Assembly: GCA_020637295.1 (NCBI GenBank)
Contig: JACJWF010000015.1
Span: 21,900-85,899, forward strand
DNA length: 64,000 nt
Source of the DNA: Acidimicrobiaceae bacterium
GTDB taxonomy: Bacteria > Actinomycetota > Acidimicrobiia > Acidimicrobiales > Ilumatobacteraceae
Direction: 5' to 3'
Shown: one piece after another, positions 58,294 to 64,000 of the stretch
Layout: every line of letters begins with the position of its first letter
How positions within the stretch are numbered: position 1 is the first letter of the stretch
Position numbers and translations under genes: made by a program
Notes under the pieces: model-generated
What the model saw: only the letters and a program-made list of their open reading frames with translations
The model's database searches: none
What the model was told of the DNA's origin: nothing

Positions 58294-59427
58294 ATGACGG
58301 ATCCGGATCTGGCGGCAATGGCCGCGGGCCACGCGGAGGACCCCGCGGCATCGCTGTCCCTCCCGGCCCGCGCCTACGTCGAACCCCGCTGGTTCGATGT
58401 CGACCAGCAGGCCATCGTCCGGCGCACCTGGCAGTGGTGGTGCCATGGCGAGCGCCTGCGGGAGGCCGGGCAGTACGTCGCCGGCGACGTGGCCGGCATG
58501 CCGGTCGTGGTCACCCGTGCGGCCGACGGCACGCTGCGCGGGTTCTACAACGTGTGCCGTCACCGCGCCCACGAACTGGTGGCCGGGCGCGGTCGCGCCC
58601 GCACGATGGTGTGCCCGTACCACGCCTGGACCTACGACCTCACCGGCCGCCTGGTGGCTGCCCGCCACACCAACGACCTGGTCGACTTCGACCTGGGCGA
58701 CCAGTCGCTCGTTCCCGTTGAGCTCGAGGAGTTCGCCGGCTTTGTGTTCGTCAATCTGGATCCGGACGCGCCGAGCCTGGCCCGGCAGTCCGGCGACCTG
58801 GCTGCCGAGATCGGCCGCTGGGCGCCCGACGTGGAGCGACTGACGTTCGCCCACCGCCTGACGTACGACATCGCGAGCAACTGGAAGAACGTCGTGGACA
58901 ACTTCCTCGAGTGCTACCACTGCCACGTCGCCCACAAGGACTTCGTGTCGCTGGTGGACATGGACACGTACCGGGTCACCACCCACGGCATCTACTCCAG
59001 CCACATGGCGAAGGCCGGCACATCGGCCAACAGTGCCTACGACGTGGCCGGCGCGACCGTCACGGATCACGCGGTCTGGTGGCTGTGGCCGAACACGTGC
59101 CTGCTCCGGTATCCGGGCCGCGGCAACATGATGGTGCTGCAGATCATTCCCGTAGGCCCCGACCGCACGTTGGAGACCTACGACCTCTTCCTGGAGACCG
59201 CGGAACCGACCGCCGCCGAGCTGGACACCATCCGCTACCTGGACGAGGTGCTCCAGGTCGAGGACATCGCCATCGTCGAGAGCGTGCAGCGGGGCATGCG
59301 CACGCCGGCGTTCCAGCAGGGGCGGATCGTCGCCGATCGCACGGGGTCGGGCCTGTCCGAGCATGCACTCCACCACTTCCACGGGCTGGTCATCGACGCC
59401 TACCGCCGCGGGACGGCCACCCAGTGA
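58294..59427 (+). CDS. Rieske-type ring-hydroxylating oxygenase, alpha subunit
   Basis: A 377-residue Rieske non-heme iron oxygenase. The [2Fe-2S] site is CRHRAHE followed by CPYHAWTYD (C-x-H-x17-C-x2-H), and the mononuclear iron site is in DNFLECYHCHVAHKDF with a late Asp. It resembles the choline/carnitine monooxygenase-like and aromatic-type branch, with no reductase or ferredoxin encoded next to it. The ATG at 58294 follows a TACGCT box at six bases; the frame open upstream to 58168 runs into the divergent gene. It is the first gene of an operon with TetR and a methyltransferase. The substrate is unknown. Confidence 0.88.
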   Translation: MTDPDLAAMAAGHAEDPAASLSLPARAYVEPRWFDVDQQAIVRRTWQWWCHGERLREAGQYVAGDVAGMPVVVTRAADGTLRGFYNVCRHRAHELVAGRGRARTMVCPYHAWTYDLTGRLVAARHTNDLVDFDLGDQSLVPVELEEFAGFVFVNLDPDAPSLARQSGDLAAEIGRWAPDVERLTFAHRLTYDIASNWKNVVDNFLECYHCHVAHKDFVSLVDMDTYRVTTHGIYSSHMAKAGTSANSAYDVAGATVTDHAVWWLWPNTCLLRYPGRGNMMVLQIIPVGPDRTLETYDLFLETAEPTAAELDTIRYLDEVLQVEDIAIVESVQRGMRTPAFQQGRIVADRTGSGLSEHALHHFHGLVIDAYRRGTATQ

Positions 59428-60038
59428 CGGCAGCGACGTCGGCTCAGCCGCGCGACCGCGAGGCGGAGATCCTCCATGCCGCGCTGACGGTGCTGGCCCG
59501 TGACGGCATCGGCGGCACCAGCATGCGCGCCGTGGCCCGTGAGGCCGACGTGTCGCTGGGCCTCGCCAACTACTACTTCACCGACAAGACGTCGCTGGTG
59601 TGCGCCGCGCTGCGCCGAATCGGCGAGCAGGACCTCACCATCGTCGAGGGCGACGGCAGCACCGAGGACCCGCGCGAGCGCCTGCTGCGCGCGCTGCGGC
59701 GCATCGGCGAGCCCCGCTTCCTCGAGCGCCGGTACCTGGCACTGCGCCTCCAACTGTGGTCCCTGGCATCGGTGGACGAGGCGTACGCCGCCATCAACCG
59801 TGATGCCCAGCGCCGCTACCTCGACGCGCTGACCGACCTGGTCCGAGCGGCGATGCCGGACCTCCCGCCCGCCGACGCGGCGCGGCGGGCGGGTGAGATC
59901 CTGGTCGTGCAGAACGGGGTCTGGCTGACGGCCGCCATCATCGACGACCGCGGGGCCATCGAGCGCAGCATCCAGCGCTGCCAGCAGATCGCCGTCGCTC
60001 CCCCTGCAGCGAACCACCGAGAGGAGGCCACCGCATGA
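59424..60038 (+). CDS. TetR-family transcriptional repressor (BetI-like C-terminal)
   Basis: A 204-residue TetR regulator. The helix-turn-helix is DGIGGTSMRAVAREADVSLG, then LANYYFTDKTSLVCAALRRIG. The C-terminal domain (ERRYLALRLQLWSLASVDEA; RRAGEILVVQNGVWLTAAII) looks like the BetI-type ligand domain. The GTG start overlaps the Rieske stop by four bases. It probably represses its own operon through the palindrome at 58260. The ligand is likely the Rieske substrate or product, an inference. Confidence 0.87.
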   Translation: MTAATSAQPRDREAEILHAALTVLARDGIGGTSMRAVAREADVSLGLANYYFTDKTSLVCAALRRIGEQDLTIVEGDGSTEDPRERLLRALRRIGEPRFLERRYLALRLQLWSLASVDEAYAAINRDAQRRYLDALTDLVRAAMPDLPPADAARRAGEILVVQNGVWLTAAIIDDRGAIERSIQRCQQIAVAPPAANHREEATA

Positions 60039-60694
60039 CACCCGACGAACTGCTGGCCGCGGCCTACGCGCTGGACGGGCCGGATGCCAACCGGGCCCTC
60101 TACGCCCAGTGGGCCGCCACCTACGACAGCGGCTTCATCGTCGACAGCGGCTACCAGTACCACGAGCAGGTCGCCGAGGTCTTCGCCAACTTCGGGCTGG
60201 ACGGTGTCGGGGCCGACGAGGCCGTGGTCGACATCGGGTGCGGCACGGGTCTGGCCGGCCAGGCGCTGCGCCGCGCCACCAGCGTGGCCGTCGACGGCAT
60301 CGACATCTCGCCGGAGATGCTGGCGCAGGCGGCGGCCAAGCGGCATGACGGCGTCCCCGTCTACCGCACGCTCATCGAAGCCGACCTCACGGCGCCGCTG
60401 GCCATCCCTGCCGGCACGTATGCCGGGGCCATCAGCGTCGGCACGTTCACCCACGGCCATGTCGGGCCGCAGGCGCTGGCCCATGTGCTTGCCCTGCTGC
60501 GGCCTGGTGGGCGGGCAGCGATCGGCATCAACGCCGCCCATTTCGCGTCAGCAGGCTTCGGCCCGGCGCTGGGCCGGCTGGTGAGCGACGGCCGGATCGC
60601 CGATCTGCATCTCGTGACGGCGCCGATCTATCAGGACGCCGACATGGAGGACCCGGACCGGGTGGCCCACGTGGCCGTCATCACCGTCTGCTGA
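60035..60694 (+). CDS. class I SAM-dependent methyltransferase
   Basis: A 219-residue methyltransferase with motif I VVDIGCGTGLAGQALR and the post-I strand VDGIDISPEMLAQAAAKRHD. It resembles UbiE/BioC-like small-molecule methyltransferases (YAQWAATYDSGFIVDSGYQY start). The ATG overlaps the TetR stop by four bases. A substrate is not identifiable, but it is co-regulated with the Rieske oxygenase and may act on its product. It ends 11 bp before the convergent lipoprotein gene. Confidence 0.86.
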   Translation: MTPDELLAAAYALDGPDANRALYAQWAATYDSGFIVDSGYQYHEQVAEVFANFGLDGVGADEAVVDIGCGTGLAGQALRRATSVAVDGIDISPEMLAQAAAKRHDGVPVYRTLIEADLTAPLAIPAGTYAGAISVGTFTHGHVGPQALAHVLALLRPGGRAAIGINAAHFASAGFGPALGRLVSDGRIADLHLVTAPIYQDADMEDPDRVAHVAVITVC

Positions 60695-60705
60695 CGCCGG
60701 CCAGG

Positions 60706-61401
60706 TCAGATGGGCGGGACGATCGGCGAGGCATCGGCGACCGGGCCGATGACGGTCACCACCATGGCCGTGCCGCCCTCGATCGCGGCCGTGTAGGTCA
60801 CCTGTGCGACTGCGCCGTCGACGAGCGTGACGTCCACCTCCACCGAGCCCTCGGCGGCGATGCCCAGGGCCGTGGCGGCAACGGTGACCCGCACCTGCAC
60901 CGAGCCGTCGGAGGTGGGCAGCGGGGCGATCCCCGACGGCGACGACAGGGCAGTGATGGGGTCGCTCGTCGCCGGGGACACGTCGAGGCGCTCCCAGTCG
61001 CCGTCCTCCGGCTTCACGTAGCTTCCGCCGGCGGTGATCACGTAGGCGACCGTGGCGTTGGAGCCGGTGATGGTGAGCCGGCTGGCGTCACCGATGCGGT
61101 CGCCATCCGCCACCACCGACTGCACGCCGTTGACGGTGACGGTGGACGTGAAGTGGTACCCGGCCGCAAGGTCGGCCAACGCGTCCTGCAGCAGCACGCC
61201 GGGGTTGGCGGCCACCGTCGTGGGTGCGGCCGTACTCGCCACCGACGGGCCGGTGGTGCTGACCGGCACGGAGGAGGTGGAGACGGCATCGCTGGACGAC
61301 GGCGCCGCGCCCTCGTCCGAGCACCCCGTGAGGGCGGCCAGCGACAGCACGAGTGCGGCCCCTCCGAGGAGGGACCACACCCTGCGAACCGTGGCGATCA
61401 C
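60706..61401 (-). CDS. secreted lipoprotein of unknown function
   Basis: A 231-residue predicted lipoprotein: signal WSLLGGAALVLSLAALTGC with lipidation Cys in LTGC, an Ala/Ser/Thr linker, then a beta-rich domain (YHFTSTVTVNGVQSVVADGD; SYVKPEDGDWERLDV) of the kind seen in LppX/LprG-like lipoproteins. That resemblance is weak. The GTG at 61401 begins the signal peptide; the frame open upstream to 61548 is antisense-like low-complexity sequence from the upstream gene. It is separated from the end of the upstream gene by four bases, so the two may be cotranscribed. Confidence 0.68.
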   Translation of the reverse strand: MIATVRRVWSLLGGAALVLSLAALTGCSDEGAAPSSSDAVSTSSVPVSTTGPSVASTAAPTTVAANPGVLLQDALADLAAGYHFTSTVTVNGVQSVVADGDRIGDASRLTITGSNATVAYVITAGGSYVKPEDGDWERLDVSPATSDPITALSSPSGIAPLPTSDGSVQVRVTVAATALGIAAEGSVEVDVTLVDGAVAQVTYTAAIEGGTAMVVTVIGPVADASPIVPPI

Positions 61402-61405
61402 CGGC

Positions 61406-62545
61406 TCAGCCGTGGCCGTGGTCGCCGCCACCCGAGCCGCCGCGGCCGCCGCCACTACGACCACCATCGCGATCGCCGCCGTCGTGATCGCCGTGATCGC
61501 CGTCGCCGTGGCGGTCGCCGTCATCGTCACCGCGGTGGTCGCCGTCACGACCGTCGCAATCGCGCTCGCCGTCCTGTGCCGACGTGTCCACCGGAGTGTT
61601 CACGGCGGGATCGGCGGCGTCCTTGCAGCGGATGCGCTCCCACACGTTCACCGTGATGCCGTCCTCGCCGAGCCAGGACATGATCTTCACGGCCTCGTCG
61701 TGGGAGAACACCACCCCGATGTGGCCGCCCTCGGCCCGGGCGTCGGCGGTGTCGGGGCTGACCGCGCCGAGCGTCAGGGTGCCGTCCTCGTTCACCGTGT
61801 ACTCGATGGTCGCCGTGCTGCCGTCGCACAGCAGCCCCGACCAGGTCTTCCCACCGACCGCCTGCTCCACCGGCAGCGCAGTGCCGTGGATGCGGCCGAG
61901 CGAGATGCTCAGCTTGGCGTGGCTGCTGCCGTCCTCGGTCTCCACGTCCACCTTGATGTACAGGCTGCGGGTCTGCCCGGTTGTGTTGAACGTCACCTTG
62001 GCGACGGCGGTCTGCTCGTCCTCGCCGTGGTGGCTGTGGCTGCCGTACTCGGTCGTGCCGATGACGGCCGTCGGGTCGTCGCTGGACACACCGGTGATGT
62101 CCGGCCCGCCGTCGCCGGTCGCGCCGACCGTGAAGCTGACGCTCGTGGCGACCCCGGTGCCGAACACGTCGCCCGACCAGCTGCCGTCTCCGCTGATGTC
62201 GGCCAGGCTGCCGCCGCGGGCGGTGGCCCGCTGGGCGCCGTGATCGCTGCCCACCGACACCTTGCCCGTGCCGTCGGCATTCTCGAACACCACCCGGTTC
62301 GGGCGCAGGGTGGTGGCGGTGAGGCCGTCCGCCGGGTTGACGGTGACGCTGGTGAGCGCCCCACCCGGGCCAGTGGCCACTTCCACCGTCAGTTGGGCGC
62401 CGAACAGCGGCAACGTGACCGTGGTGGGCACCGGCGTGGTGTCGCGTGGCGATGGTGCGGACGCGCCGGCGGTGGCGGCGCCGGCGCCGACCACCAACGC
62501 TGCTGCGCCGATGATGGCCCCGAGCAGGATCCTGCTGCGATGCAT
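61406..62545 (-). CDS. secreted protein with Asp/Gly/His-rich C-terminal tail
   Basis: A 379-residue protein. The signal peptide (ILLGAIIGAAALVVGAGAAT, then AGASA cleavage region) leads to a beta-rich body with repeated Asp/Gly/Ser-rich strands. The last 60 residues are low-complexity (DGDHRGDDDGDRHGDGDHG), ending in GGGRGGSGGGDHGHG. Such tails can bind divalent metal ions such as Ca or Zn, which is inference. There is no lipobox and no C-terminal anchor. GGGAGG precedes the ATG at 62545. The next lipoprotein gene follows in the same direction. I cannot name a family. Confidence 0.65.
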   Translation of the reverse strand: MHRSRILLGAIIGAAALVVGAGAATAGASAPSPRDTTPVPTTVTLPLFGAQLTVEVATGPGGALTSVTVNPADGLTATTLRPNRVVFENADGTGKVSVGSDHGAQRATARGGSLADISGDGSWSGDVFGTGVATSVSFTVGATGDGGPDITGVSSDDPTAVIGTTEYGSHSHHGEDEQTAVAKVTFNTTGQTRSLYIKVDVETEDGSSHAKLSISLGRIHGTALPVEQAVGGKTWSGLLCDGSTATIEYTVNEDGTLTLGAVSPDTADARAEGGHIGVVFSHDEAVKIMSWLGEDGITVNVWERIRCKDAADPAVNTPVDTSAQDGERDCDGRDGDHRGDDDGDRHGDGDHGDHDGGDRDGGRSGGGRGGSGGGDHGHG

Positions 62546-62662
62546 GAGTGTGCCTCCCAATGGGTCTGCCGCCCGGTGATCGTTGCGGTAGAGATCGGCA
62601 GACAGCACGCCTGCGTTACAGATGTGGTCGGAATCGACGAACTCTTGAGGCGACGCCCCGAG

Positions 62663-64000
62663 TCAGTCGGCGAACCAGTTGGCGTGGAAGCCCAGCGGCA
62701 CGCGGGTGGCCATCTTCACCCGGGCCACCGGCGCGGCCGCCACATCGCGGGCGTCGAGGATGACCAGCTCCGACTGCTCGGTGGCCCGGTCGGTGACGAA
62801 GCTCAGCAGCCAGCCGTCGTCCTCGCTGGTGCCGTCCGGGTTCGCCGCGAACACGTGCTCGCCGGACACCTCGCTGTCGCGGTAGTAGTGGGCCGTCGCT
62901 TCGCCGGTTTCGAAGTCGTGCTTGACGACGCCCTCGAAGTCGAACTCGAACTCCCACGAGCGCTGCGGGCAGGCGTAGCCGTAGCGGGTGCGGTGGGCGG
63001 CCAGCTGGTCGTCGACCCGCGGGAACTCGCAGGCGATGTCGCCGATCTGCCCGTCCGTGACCACGCCCGTTGCCAGGTTGATGGTCCAGCGCCACGGCAT
63101 CGGCTCCCGCGCCGCACCGGGTTTGTCGAACTGGAAGCCGCCCGGCATGTCCGGCATGCGCGGGGCGCGGATCTCGATGGTGTCGCCGTCCTCCCAGGCG
63201 TTGAAGAAGTGGACGACGTAGCAGTTCTCGATGTCGAACCAGCGGACGTCGGCGTTGCTGCCGCCACGGGGGATGACCCCGAGGCGGGTGCCGTTGTCCG
63301 GCTTCCAGCTCATCGGGTCGCCACCGTTGAGCATCACTTCCAGGTCGAACACCGCCGGCGAATCGAGGAAGATCGAGTAGTGCTCGGTGACCACGAAGTC
63401 GTGCATCATCACCGGCGCCGGGATGTCGACGACCGTGCTGTTGACCAGCACGCCGTTGGCGTCCACCTCGGAGTAGCGCAGGTAGGGCGACACCGGGCTG
63501 TAGCCGAAGAACAGCATGTCGCCGCTGACCGGGTCCACCTTGGGGTGGGCCGTGAACGGACCCTCCAGCTTGCCGTCGAAGTCGTACTCCCCGAGCGTGT
63601 TGAGGTCGCGGTCGAACTGGGTGGGCGGGCCGGCCTCCAGCAGGCTGAAGTACTTGCCGGCATGGCGGACCGTCGCCGTGTTGGCCGTGTTCTTCAGCAT
63701 CCCGCCCTCGGCCAGCACGTCGGGCGGCGGGATCTGGAAGTTGCTCATGCCCCCATAGCACGCGTGCCCGCGGGCGCGCTCGGCCAGCAGGCCGCGAGAT
63801 TCGATCCAGCGGTTCCGGTAGCGGGCCGTGCCGTCACCGTCGAAGTAGACGGCGTGCAGCATGCCGTCGCCGTCGAACGGGTGGTACGCCCCCATGGGCG
63901 CGAACTGCGGGTTGGGGCCGGTGCGCACGAACATGCCGCGCAGGCCCGCCGGCAACTCGCCCTCCACCTCCAGGTTGCGGTCGTCGCGCTCCTCGGAGAC
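62663..64000 (-). CDS. carotenoid oxygenase family protein (partial, N-terminus beyond window)
   Basis: At least 445 residues of a carotenoid cleavage-type oxygenase. The frame is open to the window edge at 64000, so the N-terminus is missing. The seven-bladed propeller is signalled by GMFVRTGPNPQFAPMGAYHP. The four iron-binding His lie in AHPKVDP, MMHDFVVTEHYSIFLD, YVVHFFNAWEDGD and the C-terminal GFHANWFAD. Family enzymes cleave carotenoid or stilbene double bonds. The substrate is unknown. The recognised sequence fits the family from LPAGLRGMF onward. Confidence 0.85.
   Translation of the reverse strand, partial: VSEERDDRNLEVEGELPAGLRGMFVRTGPNPQFAPMGAYHPFDGDGMLHAVYFDGDGTARYRNRWIESRGLLAERARGHACYGGMSNFQIPPPDVLAEGGMLKNTANTATVRHAGKYFSLLEAGPPTQFDRDLNTLGEYDFDGKLEGPFTAHPKVDPVSGDMLFFGYSPVSPYLRYSEVDANGVLVNSTVVDIPAPVMMHDFVVTEHYSIFLDSPAVFDLEVMLNGGDPMSWKPDNGTRLGVIPRGGSNADVRWFDIENCYVVHFFNAWEDGDTIEIRAPRMPDMPGGFQFDKPGAAREPMPWRWTINLATGVVTDGQIGDIACEFPRVDDQLAAHRTRYGYACPQRSWEFEFDFEGVVKHDFETGEATAHYYRDSEVSGEHVFAANPDGTSEDDGWLLSFVTDRATEQSELVILDARDVAAAPVARVKMATRVPLGFHANWFAD

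Overview
The window is GC-rich DNA from an actinobacterium. An Acidimicrobiia-like (Ilumatobacter-type) origin is my inference, based on the strong GC bias at third codon positions, frequent GTG starts, F420/FMN luciferase-like oxidoreductases, Thr-rich linkers in secreted lipoproteins, and many apparently leaderless genes. At least eleven genes have a TANNNT hexamer 6-8 nt before the start codon. I saw no rRNA or intact tRNA genes, no transposase and no CRISPR array.

Region 1 (about 1-29.5 kb) is a defence island. It opens with a VapBC-type toxin-antitoxin pair and an Abi-like HEPN protein. A complete type III Wadjet anti-plasmid operon follows (jetA-jetB-jetC-jetD, 1669-9857, every junction overlapping). 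A minus-strand set comes next: VWA protein, sigma-70-like factor, unknown protein and DUF3800-like protein (13388 down to 10018). Then there is a NERD-helicase with a palindromic operator upstream, a lipase-like hydrolase with a Gly/Ala-rich membrane hairpin, and a Pro/Thr-rich membrane-anchored protein. A three-gene unit follows, encoding a SIR2 NADase with a macro-like N-terminal domain, a TY-Chap2-like protein and a metallophosphoesterase (18205-21536). After that comes a run of six nuclease-type genes without any methyltransferase (21565-27567). The region closes with an AbiEi/AbiEii-like pair driven by a promoter buried in a perfect 10-bp inverted repeat.

Region 2 (29.5-42.9 kb) looks like ordinary accessory metabolism and cell-envelope genes: a dienelactone hydrolase, a putative zinc-protease lipoprotein, an F420-type oxidoreductase, a BTAD/AfsR-type ATPase regulator, two small lipoproteins, a beta-lactamase-fold serine hydrolase, a homocysteine S-methyltransferase-like enzyme and a pair of ABC exporter half-transporters.

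Region 3 (42.9-45.2 kb) holds a VOC-family protein and a UGT-type glycosyltransferase. They are bracketed by two direct copies of a composite repeat, each a 12-bp-arm palindrome followed by 20-bp tandem units.

Region 4 (45.2-64 kb) contains an SDR dehydrogenase, a MazEF-like pair, a threonine dehydratase-like enzyme, an amidohydrolase, an MFS transporter and a very large BTAD/AAA/TPR regulator. It continues with a catabolic-looking cluster (hydrolases, GNAT, FMN monooxygenase plus FMN reductase) divergent from a Rieske oxygenase-TetR-methyltransferase operon across a shared palindromic operator. Two secreted proteins and a carotenoid oxygenase cut by the window edge complete it.
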